64,000 nucleotides of DNA from Acidobacteriaceae bacterium KBS 89 (GTDB lineage: Bacteria > Acidobacteriota > Terriglobia > Terriglobales > Acidobacteriaceae). How positions within the stretch are numbered: the first letter of the stretch is position 1; each line of letters starts with the position of its first letter. Below are positions 9,391 to 18,690 of the stretch, piece by piece. A program made the translations under genes and the position numbers. The stretch is from assembly GCA_000381605.1 (NCBI GenBank), contig KB906761.1, forward strand, positions 1 through 64,000, read 5' to 3'. Under the pieces are notes generated by a model. That model worked only from the letters and a program-made list of their open reading frames with translations. It had not been told where the DNA came from and did not search any database.

Positions 9391-9669
9391 GGCTGGACGC
9401 CCGTGTGGAAAGTGATCGTTGAGATGGCTAAACTGTATCGGGATCTCGCATTGGCATTGCCGATCGCTGCTTCCGTTTGTTGCAACCCTGGCTCAATTCC
9501 ACCATGGAGCTGAGGCCAAGACCGTATCGGGTTTGGCCAGATCAAGCGCGGTGTTTGCCTGTTTCAACAACTCCGCTGTCACGGTTACCCGCTGCATTGC
9601 TGTATTTGCGTTGAGCCACGCTGTACGGACATCACGGACAACCAGGTCTCGCAACGTACGGGTCTGGTC
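9387..9669 (-). pseudogene. TolC-family outer-membrane efflux protein, C-terminal remnant with frameshifts
   Basis: On the minus strand three frames join into a typical TolC/OEP C terminus. RDVRTAWLNANTAMQRV and LLKQANTALDLA are read first. One lost base shifts the frame to TRYGLGLSSMVELSQ. A second lost base gives QTEAAIGNANARSRYSLA, and the frame ends in HTGVQP and a stop at 9387-9389. This order and the terminal TGVQP-type ending are characteristic of outer-membrane components of tripartite efflux pumps. A stop codon lies just upstream of 9669, and the N-terminal two thirds is absent or unrecognisable. The gene is dead. No pump or adaptor gene is nearby. Confidence 0.7.
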
Positions 9670-9815
9670 GGGCTATGGGCGGTTGTTGGAATGCTCTTTC
9701 ACGGAGGGAGAGATGAGCACAAGACTGTTGGAAGATGCTGCTATGATCGCGAAAACACACGAGCTCTCAATGGGCATAGGGACAATTCCTCGGGAGCACT
9801 ATATGGGAGGTTGTC

Positions 9816-10811
9816 ATGTCTGTATCCGTGATCGCGACCGTACCGGTCGGAACTTCCCCTTTCAAGATAGCTGTGAATTCCGCGACCAATAGAATCTACG
9901 TCGCCAATCAGATCAGCAACACGGTCTCCGTTATCGACGGAGCCACCAGAACGGTGATAGCAACTGTTCCCGTAGGAGGGAATCCGAACTGGGTGGTACT
10001 GAACCCGGCGACAAACCAAATCTATGTCACGAACCTGCAGACCTCCACCGTAACAGTAATCGATGGCGCAACCAGTAGCATCGTGACAACCGTCACCACC
10101 GAGAGTGGCCCGTTCGCCATCGCCGTCAATCCGACAACCAACCGAATCTATGTCGCGAATGTTGTTGGCAACGTGACGGTGATTGATGGGGCGACCAATT
10201 TCAGCACTACAGTGCCCGTTGGCCCTGGTCCAAAGGCAATTGTTGTTAATCCGGTGACCAATCGAATCTATGTTGCGAATTCTGGCGGCAACACTGTGAC
10301 CGCGATTGACGGCGCAACCCATTTCACCGCGACGGTCACCGTCGGGAGTGCTCCCGTATCGTTGGCTGTCAATCGGGTGACCAACCGGATCTATGTGGCC
10401 AACCAACACAGCAACGACGTGACAGTGATCGATGGCGCCAGCAATAACACCAAGACGGTCAATGTCGGGAGCTTTCCAGTGGACGTGGCGATCAATTCGC
10501 TGACCAATAAGGTCTATGTGCCCAACAGAAACGGCACCTCGGGAGTTACCGTAATCGCCGGGGCCGATCTCTCCACTAAGTTCGCTCGCTTTGGCGGAAT
10601 GCTGTTCGAGGTAGCCCTCGACGAGGTCACCAACCAAATCTACATCACCAACGGCGAAGGCGTGCTCGATTTTCTTGACGGGACCAGCCTCTTAAGCCTT
10701 GCAATCTCTGTTGGAAACCTACCCGTGGGGATTGCTGTTGATTCCAAAAGAAAGATGATCTATGTGGCGAACCACTCCGACAACACTGTTTCCGTGATCT
10801 TGGAAAGCTAG
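9816..10811 (+). CDS. YVTN-type beta-propeller repeat protein (YncE-like)
   Basis: 331-residue protein made almost wholly of eight repeats of about 41 residues, with the core VNPxTNRIYVANxxxNTVSVIDGAT and the linker ATVPVG. This is the YVTN/surface-layer beta-propeller family, which forms seven- or eight-bladed propellers, often in exported proteins. The ATG at 9816 follows GGGAGG at good spacing and leads straight into the first repeat (SVSVIATVPVG), so there is no signal peptide or anchor. The function is unknown; propellers of this kind usually bind ligands or proteins. The last two repeats are the most diverged. An open frame on the opposite strand (9741-10637) mirrors the repeat and is not a gene. 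Confidence 0.85.
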   Translation: MSVSVIATVPVGTSPFKIAVNSATNRIYVANQISNTVSVIDGATRTVIATVPVGGNPNWVVLNPATNQIYVTNLQTSTVTVIDGATSSIVTTVTTESGPFAIAVNPTTNRIYVANVVGNVTVIDGATNFSTTVPVGPGPKAIVVNPVTNRIYVANSGGNTVTAIDGATHFTATVTVGSAPVSLAVNRVTNRIYVANQHSNDVTVIDGASNNTKTVNVGSFPVDVAINSLTNKVYVPNRNGTSGVTVIAGADLSTKFARFGGMLFEVALDEVTNQIYITNGEGVLDFLDGTSLLSLAISVGNLPVGIAVDSKRKMIYVANHSDNTVSVILES

Positions 10812-11165
10812 TCGCAGAATCTGAACAAGCATCGAAGATCAGACGCCCACTCTCTGCGCAAAGAAACCGGCAGCCGAAGCTGCCCGTGATCTCCGCGATG
10901 CGAACTGCCTGTAGCAGGGTTCACTGGAACGATCTCCCAAGTCCATTCGGAGGTGGATCGAGCCACTAGTCAATTGTGTTCCTATTCGGTGTCCCGCAGC
11001 CATGATGTTCTCCCTCGACTTGCTCAGAGAGGTTCCTTTGGAAGGTCAGAGAGCTGCCCGATTGTGCTGGCGCTCCGCACAATCCAATGCCGCAAGTAGT
11101 GAGCTCACCGCATGATCGAGACCTGCTCCAAATAGAATAGTAGATGCAATTGATCATGAGAATCT
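10812..11165. other. Intergenic region, nothing recognised
   Basis: About 350 bp. A 7-bp-stem hairpin (ATTGTGC/GCACAAT, about 11062-11084) is present without a T tract. No gene, promoter or remnant could be identified. Confidence 0.5.
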
Positions 11166-12215
11166 ATGCCTAACCCCTCTCGAGCCCTCCTTCTCAGTTC
11201 TCTACTGAAAAGTGTCTCCCGCTCCTTTTACCTCACTCTCCGCGTGCTACCCCCTGGGATGCGCGATCCGGTTGGCCTTGCGTATCTGCTGGCACGCGCC
11301 GCGGACACGATCGCAGATACATCACTTATCCCGCCGGAGAAGCGAATGGAACTGCTCTTGTCACTTCGTAGGCAAGTGAACAGCTTCCTCGACGAAGAAG
11401 CGCTGACGCGAATAGCGGTGGAAGTGGCTAGTCAGCAGACGGACTCAGATGAAAAGGTTCTTCTCGAGTCGCTCGGATCCGCGCTAACCGTGCTGTCTCA
11501 ATTGAGCGAGTCCGATCAGGAGGCGGTACGCGATATCGTCACGATCCTCACGAAAGGCATGGAGTTCGACCTGCGTACTTTTCCCGACGAATCCTCCGGG
11601 CAGATTGTCGCGCTTCAAGAATTCGCTGAGCTTGATCAATACACCTACATGGTTGCCGGATGTGTTGGGGAATTCTGGACGAAGATGACTTACGCGCACG
11701 TACCCGGGACGTTCACGGGCCGTCCAGAGGTGCTGTTGGGCCGTGGCATTCGGTTTGGGAAAGCGCTGCAGATGACAAATGTTCTGCGGGACTGCGGCAA
11801 GGATTTGCGCATCGGCCGCTGTTACCTCCCAGCCACGATGCTCGCTCAATTCGGCCTGACTCCGCAAGACCTCCTGCTGCCGGATACATCCCTGCCCGCA
11901 CGACCGCTCTTGTTCGAACTCGTCACGAAGTCCCTCGATCACTTCCGTGAGGCGATTGAATACACGCTCGCTCTTCCGGCGTTCTCCATTCGACTGCGGT
12001 TAGCCTGTTTGTGGCCGGTTCTCATAGGGTTAGAAACGCTATTGCTCCTTGTGTGCAACGACGACTGGCTGGATCCGTCAAGGGTCTCAAAGATACGACG
12101 TAACGACGTATATCGAATCATAGCGTTTTCAGTGCCGCTCGTGGCATCAAACAGGCTACTTCGTATCTGGTTTGAGCGACTGATAGAGAGAGTCGAAACC
12201 CGGATGAGGGGTTGA
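11166..12215 (+). CDS. Squalene/phytoene synthase family protein
   Basis: 349-residue trans-isoprenyl diphosphate synthase of the head-to-head type, which condenses two farnesyl or geranylgeranyl diphosphates. Both aspartate-rich Mg-diphosphate motifs are seen: DTIAD in the first third (AYLLARAADTIADT) and DCGKD in the second (TNVLRDCGKDLRIGRCYLP). SRSFYLTLRVLP near the N terminus is the usual substrate-binding start. Hydrophobic segments in the C-terminal third (CLWPVLIGLETLLLLVC) suggest membrane association, as in squalene synthases. No other hopanoid or carotenoid gene is adjacent, so the product (squalene versus phytoene) cannot be fixed. By length and C-terminal form, squalene synthase is the better guess. 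Confidence 0.85.
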   Translation: MPNPSRALLLSSLLKSVSRSFYLTLRVLPPGMRDPVGLAYLLARAADTIADTSLIPPEKRMELLLSLRRQVNSFLDEEALTRIAVEVASQQTDSDEKVLLESLGSALTVLSQLSESDQEAVRDIVTILTKGMEFDLRTFPDESSGQIVALQEFAELDQYTYMVAGCVGEFWTKMTYAHVPGTFTGRPEVLLGRGIRFGKALQMTNVLRDCGKDLRIGRCYLPATMLAQFGLTPQDLLLPDTSLPARPLLFELVTKSLDHFREAIEYTLALPAFSIRLRLACLWPVLIGLETLLLLVCNDDWLDPSRVSKIRRNDVYRIIAFSVPLVASNRLLRIWFERLIERVETRMRG

Positions 12216-12459
12216 TTGAACCCAAGCCGAATTCACCGAATCGGAATCTGTGGTGAAGCGAGCATGAACATTCCACGCGTCGCCCCGCATGACCTTAGCC
12301 GATCGTGTGCGATTTTGTCATGATTCTGGCGCAGAGCTTAGGCTAGTTTCTTCTCGGGCATGTCTCAGGGCAAACTATGGAACGCTATATTGGCTGCAAA
12401 CAGCGGTTGAAAATCCCCCACTGGAAGTTAGGCCTAACCACGCTGTCGAAATGAGTGCG
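12216..12459. other. Intergenic region with possible IS-end fragment
   Basis: Lies between convergent genes. The stretch near 12400-12422 (GTTGAAAATCCCCCACTGG) resembles the terminal sequence of some IS21-type elements, but there is no transposase frame. I saw no terminator with a T tract. Confidence 0.3.
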
Positions 12460-14919
12460 TTACTCCGAACGTATCGCTTCCACCGCGTTCACTCTTGCCG
12501 CACGCGTCGCAGGCACAGCTGAAGCGATTACGGCCGCACCCAGAAGGACCACAGCGGAACCGACAAACGCAAGTGGGCCCGGCTGATGGATATCCGTTAC
12601 GTATTTGGCTATTGCACGTGCCAAAGCAAATCCCACCACCACACCCGCGCCCACTCCGATGCCCGCCATCGCTACGCCCTCCACGAGAACAGTGGCGAGA
12701 ATGTTGCGCGGCAGAGCCCCCAAGGCCATGCGGATTCCGAACTCGCGCATACGCCCGCTCACAGAGAAAGCAAGAACGCCCGCCACCCCTACCACGGAGA
12801 TTAAGAGTGCCACGGCAGCGAATCCGCCAAACACAATCGCGTTGAGTCGGTCCGGCGTCAGCACCTCCGCGCGAACGTCTCCCAGCGTGCTGGCCCTTTC
12901 GACGGGCTGGTCTGCTGATAGTTCGCGAACGGTTTGTGAGATAGCCGGGACCAGCGTGTAAGCATCCTGGTGGGCGCGCACGAACAGGCGGCCGTTCCAT
13001 CCTTGCTCTTGTTCGACCGGCTCATAGATCGTCATGGCCGGTGACGGGATGATATTTTCATCGTCGAAATCGGGCACCACGGCAATGATGCGCCTTGGCT
13101 CGGGGCTGATGCCGACAAACTTGATGACTCCGTCCGTCCACCACAATTTACGGTTGACCGGGTCCTGCCCCGGATAGAGCATCTTTGCAAGGCTCTGGCT
13201 GATGATGACCACGCGTTCGGAACCGTCCTTGTCGGCGTCGTTGAAGTCTCGACCTTCCTGAAGCGGCACACCGAACGTATCGAAGAATCCCGGCGATACC
13301 ACTCGGAACTTGGCCCGAAAATCCTGACCGTCCGCACGTTTGGCGCCTTGTGCGGCAAATTGAAAGCTGATACTCAGGCCCCGATCGTCACGCCAGGGAG
13401 TGCCGAAACCCGAAGACACGTGCTCCACGCCCGGCAACGCGCTGACTCGGCGCTGCACCTCGCGATAGAACTGATCCACCTGTTGGGGTGTCTTCCCATA
13501 CGACATCAGCGGAAGATTCACTGCCAAAACGTTGGCCGAATCGAACGGGGGCCGCGTCTGCTCCAGCACAAACAGAGTCTTCATCAGCACACACGCTCCG
13601 CCAAGCAGCAGGAATGAGGCTGCGATCTGCGTAACGGCAAAAATGCGGAGACGCCGGCTGCTCCCTCCGGCCACACGCGTTCCCCGGCCGGTAAGACCGC
13701 CTTGCGGCGCGTTCGCCGAGGGAAGCCGCGGAATGAATGCCAGGAAGACGGCCGCAATCAACGCCAGCCCAATCCCAAACCACACCATACTGAAATCGAG
13801 CGTGAGTTCGTTGGCGCGCACTGAGAAGCGGGAGGCATAACGACCCAGCACGGCCACCATAGGTATGGCGAGGGCCACTGCCGCCAGCGCCCCGCTCCCG
13901 CATAACAAGAGGCTTTCCGCCAACAGAGAACGGCGCAGCACTGCAGTAGTTGCGCCCAGCGCCGAGCGTATCGCCAACTCCGGTTCGCGGCGCACCGTTC
14001 GCGCCAACACCAGATTGGCAACGTTCGAGCTCGCAATCACGAAGAGCAGGGCCGCAGCCGCGAACAATATCCACAAGATCGTATTCGCGCGCGAATTGAT
14101 CTGCTCGTGCATGCGCGTTACGTCGATCTTGAAATGGTCCTCCGGTTTATACACTTCCGGATGTGCCGCCACCATTGCGCCGTATAGGCTGCGCAGTTCC
14201 GCCCGCGCATTGTCGACACTCGCGCCGGGAGCCAGTCGCCCGAAGACCTCCGTCATGCGATGCTCGCGCCCCGTCACCATCGTGGCGGAAAGATGATGCG
14301 GGCTGGTGACGAGATTGGCGATGATCTCCGTTGCCACGGGATAAGGAACGGATGGTTCCAGAACACCAACCACAGTCGCGGAGCGCGCGCCGGTCGGCCC
14401 TTCCAGCCGCACCGTCTTTCCAATCACGCTGGGATCAGAATGCAGCGACGTCTTCCAGAAGTGATAGGTCAGCACGACTGCTCCCGCGGCACTCTGACCG
14501 TCATCGGCTGGACTCAGCAGGCGTCCAAGCACGGGGCGCAGGCCCATCACCTCGAAGTAATGTCCATCCACCACGCCCGCTGGAATTTCGCGTGGCGTGC
14601 CCAGACCCACGACCGTAAAATCTACCTCTGAAAATGTGCCCAGTTCCTTGATCGACTTCAGCCCGCTACCGAGATCCTGAATCTCGGGGACCGAAAACGC
14701 TGCGTTGTCTTGGCCGATGCCAGGGGCGCTCTGGCGCAGGTAAAGCAACCGGTCTTCGTCGCGATTCACCAGCGGACGCAGCAACACGGCGCGGACCACG
14801 CTGAAGATTGCGGCGTTGGCTCCGATACCCAATGCCAACGTTAGGGCGACTGTAATCCACAGCGCGGGGACTCGGGCCAAAGAACGCATTGCAATTCTCA
14901 AATCGCGAAGGAACAACAT
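12460..14919 (-). CDS. Acidobacterial duplicated orphan permease (ADOP, FtsX/MacB type) 1
   Basis: About 819-residue inner-membrane protein with the MacB-type layout duplicated: N-terminal helix (WITVALTLALGIGANAAIFSVV), periplasmic MacB_PCD domain, FtsX helices (WILFAAAALLFVIASSNVANLVLART), then a second PCD region and FtsX block (GFAAVALLISVVGVAGVLAFSV). It ends in the typical VPATRAARVNAVEAIRSE. The ATG at 14917-14919 has GGAGAG upstream. A longer open frame from 15120 adds 67 basic residues with no family match, so I reject it. These permeases usually lack a linked ATPase gene, as here. Substrate unknown. A MarR-type gene is divergent and probably controls it. Confidence 0.9.
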   Translation of the reverse strand: MLFLRDLRIAMRSLARVPALWITVALTLALGIGANAAIFSVVRAVLLRPLVNRDEDRLLYLRQSAPGIGQDNAAFSVPEIQDLGSGLKSIKELGTFSEVDFTVVGLGTPREIPAGVVDGHYFEVMGLRPVLGRLLSPADDGQSAAGAVVLTYHFWKTSLHSDPSVIGKTVRLEGPTGARSATVVGVLEPSVPYPVATEIIANLVTSPHHLSATMVTGREHRMTEVFGRLAPGASVDNARAELRSLYGAMVAAHPEVYKPEDHFKIDVTRMHEQINSRANTILWILFAAAALLFVIASSNVANLVLARTVRREPELAIRSALGATTAVLRRSLLAESLLLCGSGALAAVALAIPMVAVLGRYASRFSVRANELTLDFSMVWFGIGLALIAAVFLAFIPRLPSANAPQGGLTGRGTRVAGGSSRRLRIFAVTQIAASFLLLGGACVLMKTLFVLEQTRPPFDSANVLAVNLPLMSYGKTPQQVDQFYREVQRRVSALPGVEHVSSGFGTPWRDDRGLSISFQFAAQGAKRADGQDFRAKFRVVSPGFFDTFGVPLQEGRDFNDADKDGSERVVIISQSLAKMLYPGQDPVNRKLWWTDGVIKFVGISPEPRRIIAVVPDFDDENIIPSPAMTIYEPVEQEQGWNGRLFVRAHQDAYTLVPAISQTVRELSADQPVERASTLGDVRAEVLTPDRLNAIVFGGFAAVALLISVVGVAGVLAFSVSGRMREFGIRMALGALPRNILATVLVEGVAMAGIGVGAGVVVGFALARAIAKYVTDIHQPGPLAFVGSAVVLLGAAVIASAVPATRAARVNAVEAIRSE

Positions 14920-15152
14920 ATCAGCTCTCCGTTCAGGCGGTTTTTCGATCCGTATACAAACCAAGTCTCCGGCACTGGTCTTCGTAGCGGTCTTCTGGCG
15001 CGCTGCTTGCCGCGCCTTCACTATGACGACGAACGGCCCGACCGAAATTCGACAAATCATCTTAAAAAACTGCCTCATCCGCCGTTTAGCTGCGGCGACC
15101 GAGAGGTTGAGCGGCCTCACAAAACTGGAGCCATTTCATATTTGACGACTAT

Positions 15153-15164
15153 GTTGATATCAAC
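15153..15164. promoter_or_regulatory. Perfect 12-bp palindrome GTTGATATCAAC, likely MarR operator
   Basis: A perfect inverted repeat in the 257-bp gap between the divergent permease and MarR genes, 12 bp before the MarR start. MarR-family dimers bind such TTGA/TCAA palindromes; MexR, for instance, recognises GTTGA and TCAAC half-sites. Its position fits autoregulation plus control of the permease. Confidence 0.6.
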
Positions 15165-15176
15165 TATTCTCCTTGG

Positions 15177-15623
15177 ATGTCAAGCCTCGAGGCGCTTCCC
15201 TACGAAACAACGCTCCTTGTCCGGGACTGCTGCCTCTGCCTTCACATGCAGCGCGCGGCACGAGCACTGGCGCGGCGATTTGATGAGGCATTGCGTCCTT
15301 TCGAGCTAACAAACGGGCAGTTCTCTCTCTTAATGTCCCTGAATCGTCCGGAGCCGCCATCTATGGGACCGGTGGCGTCTCTGCTCGCGATGGATCGAAC
15401 CACTTTGACCGCCGCCTTAAAGCCACTGGAGCGTCGCGGGTTGGTAGAGGTATTAAGAGACCAATCAGATCGGAGAACCCGCATCCTGAAACTTACAGAC
15501 AGCGGACGCAACCTGCTTGCTCGTGCCCTTCCAAAGTGGAAGCGCACTCACGACGAAGTCGAGCAACTTATTCCCGGTCGAGATCCTGAAGTACTTCGCC
15601 GGAGCTTGCGGGCACTCTCCTGA
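15177..15623 (+). CDS. MarR family transcriptional regulator
   Basis: 148-residue winged-helix regulator. The central DNA-binding part is clear: LTNGQFSLLMSLNRPEPPSMGPVASLLAMDRTTL is the helix-turn-helix, LKPLERRGLVEVL the recognition helix to wing, and DQSDRRTRILKLTDSGR the wing with the DxRxR signature. N- and C-terminal helices form the dimer region. Two cysteines lie close together near the N terminus (RDCCLCLHMQ) and might make it redox-sensitive, which is inference. It is divergent from permease 1, with a perfect palindrome between them. Such permeases are more often linked to PadR regulators, so MarR is a variation. Confidence 0.9.
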   Translation: MSSLEALPYETTLLVRDCCLCLHMQRAARALARRFDEALRPFELTNGQFSLLMSLNRPEPPSMGPVASLLAMDRTTLTAALKPLERRGLVEVLRDQSDRRTRILKLTDSGRNLLARALPKWKRTHDEVEQLIPGRDPEVLRRSLRALS

Positions 15624-15866
15624 AGGGAAACGACATTCGATCTGCTCTCTCTTTCATTAAGGTTTAGTGACAAGAAGAATACCTGGAAACGGGCCTTTGT
15701 CCCGTAAACGTGTTGCATGAAATCTCGCATGTTGCCAAATCGCCAACGCACTCTTTGAAGGCAGGCTAGTACCGATATGTCGGCCAGTGGTTACTATCGG
15801 CAACTTGCCTCGAACTTATTTGTCGATTAGTAGTGGGCGATTTAGCGTATTTAGCCCCCGGGCTAC

Positions 15867-18329
15867 CTAATCATGCCTCAAGGCGATCACAGGATTCATC
15901 TTCGTGGCTTTGAATGCAGGCAGGTAGCCTGCCAGCGTGCCCACCAGCAGCATGGTTAGCGATGCGCCTGCAAGAGTCACAGGGTCGGCGGGAGAGAGGC
16001 CAAAGATCATATGTGCGATCAGGCGAGTCGCGGCAAGCATAAAGGGAATTCCTACGGCGATACCCGCCAGCGTAAGCACAACTGCATCGCGCAGAACCAG
16101 TTGCAGAATGCCTCTGCGCTGCGATCCCATCGCCATGCGAATTCCAATCTCGCGGGTTCGAAGTGTGACGGCGTATGACATCAGGCCGAAGAGGCCAAAT
16201 TCGGCTACTGGCAGCGCGATAGAAGCGAAAAGTGTAGAGAGCGTCGCCGTCATCTGCTCGTAGACAAAGGAGCGCTCGTTTTTCTCTTCGAATGTAGTAA
16301 TGCCGGTCGCGTACTCGTGGTTAAAGGACCGTATCTCATCGACAATAGCCTTGTTGATTCCGGCTGAGGCAGAACCACGCAACAGAATCGTTCCTCCACG
16401 GGCAAAGTCGCGGAGTTGAAGGGCTGAGGTATAGATGACAGGCGCATTGCCGTCTCGAATATCCAGAATCCGCGCGTTTTGAGCAACCCCTACAATCTCA
16501 AGATCCTGAAAATCCGGTTGAACGCCAAAACGAATATGTTTCCCGATGGGATCACTGGTGGGAAAGAGCTGCTTTGCGACGAGGCTATCGATGATCACCA
16601 CCGTAGGATGTTTTTTGTCATCGAACCAGGTAAAGTCGCGGCCCGACATCAGGGGAATCGCAAGTGTCTTGAAGAAGCCGGGGGAAACGGTTGCGAGGGT
16701 TGCGGTGCTATTCCCCGCAGGGTTGGGATCGGTTACGGCAGAGATCGTCTCCTTCCAGCCGCTGTCGCCGTTTGGCACGGAGAGGTTTGAAAAAGCGGCA
16801 GACTTGATCGATGGCAGGTTTGCCATGGCTTCGAGAAGCTGCCTGCGATAGCTGCCCGCGTCGAGTTTTTCGTTATCCTGCGGCTGTGGCGTCAGATCCG
16901 CTTCCAGCAGGCTCGCTCTCTCAAAGCCGGGATCGAAGGTGCGCAGCCTCTTGAGTGTTCGCAGAAACAGCCCTGATGCCTGAAGCAGCATAAGCGAGAT
17001 TGCGATCTGCGCGATGATGAGGGTCTTGCCGAGCGACCCCATTCCGTAACCAAGCGTGCGTTGATCCGCACACAAGATTGTGGCAGGACGTTGCCGCGAG
17101 AGCTTCCATGCCGGAACAAGGCCGATAAACAATCCGGTGAAAATGGCAGTGGCCGCTGCAAAGACGCACACCCGCCAATCCGGTCTCAGGTTCAGCAGAA
17201 CAGGAACTGCGACACCTTTAGCCAAAAGCCGAACCAGGAGCTGGCTGCCCCAAAAGGCGAGGAGCAAGCCTGACAACGCGCCCATCGTCGGCAGGAAGAG
17301 GCTTTCAACCACGAGCTGCCGAATGGCCTGCCAGGGAGTCGCTCCCAGCGCGATGCGGGTGCTGATCTCGTGGCGGCGTGAGCTGGCGCGGGCCAGGGTG
17401 AGGCTTGCCAGGTTGACGCAGACGACAAGCAGGATGAGCGCGACGATCCCTGAGAGCAGATAGAGCGGCTTGAGAAATTTGGAACGGAGATCGATATTTT
17501 TGCTGCCGGCGGACGCCGGGTCGATGCGGAATCGCATGGCGAGAAATGATTGACGCCTCGACCCTATGCTCTGGGTGGGAACCGTGTCTTCAAGCAGTCT
17601 GGGCCAGAACGTCTGCAACTGGGTGCGCGCCTGCTCGATGCCCGTTCCCTCGTTCAGCCTACCCGTCACAAAGACCCACAGCAGCGACCGGCTTTCGAGG
17701 TCGTACAGCTGCGCTGCTCCGGCGGGAATGGTGATCTCCTGCGACGATCCGGCGATCATCCCCGTAAACCACTTCCGAGTGACGCCGATGATGGCGAACA
17801 GCTTGCCGTCGATGCGGATATTTTTGCCGACGACGGCCGGATCGCCACCGAAGCGCTCCTTCCATAGCTCGTAACCGATAACAGCAACCTGCGATATCTG
17901 GTTTCCCTGCGTATCTCCGGGAGAGATCAGGCGGCCCATCAGCGGGCTTACGCCAAGAACGGTGTAGTAGTTTCCGGTGACAGAGTGCACCGCCGATGCG
18001 GTAACGCTGCCGTTTGGTTCCACATTGAAGTTCGCACCGGCGCTCCATCCGCAGATGCCGGAGAAGGCAGCCTGCTCACGTTCCAGTTCGGCGAACATCG
18101 GGTAGGAGATCGGGATACTCGAGTTGTTCCTGTAGATGCCGGAGAACTGTGCGAGCTGTTCGGGATGCGCCAGCGGTAGAGGCCGGAACACAAGAGCGTT
18201 GAAGACGGTGAAGACCGAAATGGCCGCCCCAATACCAACGGCAAGAACAATGACCACGATAGAAGCGAAGCCGGGAGTCCGCGTGAATGCCCGAAATCCA
18301 TAACGCGCATCCTGCCACAACGATCCCAT
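15867..18329 (-). CDS. Acidobacterial duplicated orphan permease (ADOP, FtsX/MacB type) 2
   Basis: 820 residues, same architecture as the permease at 12.5-14.9 kb. It has an N-terminal helix (FASIVVIVLAVGIGAAISVFTVF), a MacB_PCD domain, FtsX helices (LLSGIVALILLVVCVNLASLTLARASSRRHEISTRIALGA region), a second PCD, and a final FtsX block ending TKMNPVIALRHD. The ATG at 18329 has GAGAGG upstream. The two permeases are only moderately similar, so they are paralogues rather than a recent duplication. They sit on the same strand, separated by the MarR gene on the other strand. No ATP-binding subunit is nearby. Role probably export or cell-envelope remodelling, substrate unknown. Confidence 0.9.
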   Translation of the reverse strand: MGSLWQDARYGFRAFTRTPGFASIVVIVLAVGIGAAISVFTVFNALVFRPLPLAHPEQLAQFSGIYRNNSSIPISYPMFAELEREQAAFSGICGWSAGANFNVEPNGSVTASAVHSVTGNYYTVLGVSPLMGRLISPGDTQGNQISQVAVIGYELWKERFGGDPAVVGKNIRIDGKLFAIIGVTRKWFTGMIAGSSQEITIPAGAAQLYDLESRSLLWVFVTGRLNEGTGIEQARTQLQTFWPRLLEDTVPTQSIGSRRQSFLAMRFRIDPASAGSKNIDLRSKFLKPLYLLSGIVALILLVVCVNLASLTLARASSRRHEISTRIALGATPWQAIRQLVVESLFLPTMGALSGLLLAFWGSQLLVRLLAKGVAVPVLLNLRPDWRVCVFAAATAIFTGLFIGLVPAWKLSRQRPATILCADQRTLGYGMGSLGKTLIIAQIAISLMLLQASGLFLRTLKRLRTFDPGFERASLLEADLTPQPQDNEKLDAGSYRRQLLEAMANLPSIKSAAFSNLSVPNGDSGWKETISAVTDPNPAGNSTATLATVSPGFFKTLAIPLMSGRDFTWFDDKKHPTVVIIDSLVAKQLFPTSDPIGKHIRFGVQPDFQDLEIVGVAQNARILDIRDGNAPVIYTSALQLRDFARGGTILLRGSASAGINKAIVDEIRSFNHEYATGITTFEEKNERSFVYEQMTATLSTLFASIALPVAEFGLFGLMSYAVTLRTREIGIRMAMGSQRRGILQLVLRDAVVLTLAGIAVGIPFMLAATRLIAHMIFGLSPADPVTLAGASLTMLLVGTLAGYLPAFKATKMNPVIALRHD

Positions 18330-18531
18330 AATTAGCCTCTCGGATACTGGTCAAATTCTAAAGGGATTCTCGACAAAGGCAGAGCCGATCATATGAGTAA
18401 AAAACCTGGATTCTCCGATGGCGACTTCAGCCCAAAACCGGCTTCTCGGCACCCATCAGCAGAAGGCATCATCAGGCCCAGGGCCTCAGGAATCGTTAAC
18501 CTCATGATCCGCCAAATGGAGGGTAGCAACC
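18330..18531. other. Gap between permease 2 and integrase fragment
   Basis: About 200 bp with no gene. It ends in the GGAGGG ribosome site of the truncated integrase reading frame. Confidence 0.4.
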
Positions 18532-18690
18532 ATGAGGAAGACGTCTACTAGTAGAGCAGAAAGGAACCGAAATAAGATTAAGCTCCGCATTCCGGATCTG
18601 GAACAGTCGAAAGCCGCAGTCTTGCGGAGCCTCTGCTTCCTGGATTCAAGGCGTGGGTATCAGCATGTCATCGATGATAACTATGCCGAT
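18532..18690 (+). pseudogene. Tyrosine recombinase (integrase) N-terminal fragment
   Basis: An ATG with GGAGGG at good spacing opens a frame whose first 50 or so residues read as the N-terminal, SAM-like core-binding start of phage-type integrases. KLRIPDLEQSKAAVLRSL and SRRGYQHVIDD match the usual pattern (RIPDLExSKxAVLNSL, then a YxHAIxEF region). Similarity stops near 18681, exactly where the histidine kinase gene on the opposite strand ends. The catalytic domain (R-H-R-Y) is absent. The frame stays open to 18945 but only as the complement of the kinase gene. The call rests on recognition of the N-terminal pattern. Confidence 0.6.

Noticed and set aside
9741..10637. 298-codon open frame on the strand opposite the YVTN propeller gene
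   Set aside because: It mirrors the propeller repeats, has no ribosome site and matches no family; the plus-strand gene explains it.
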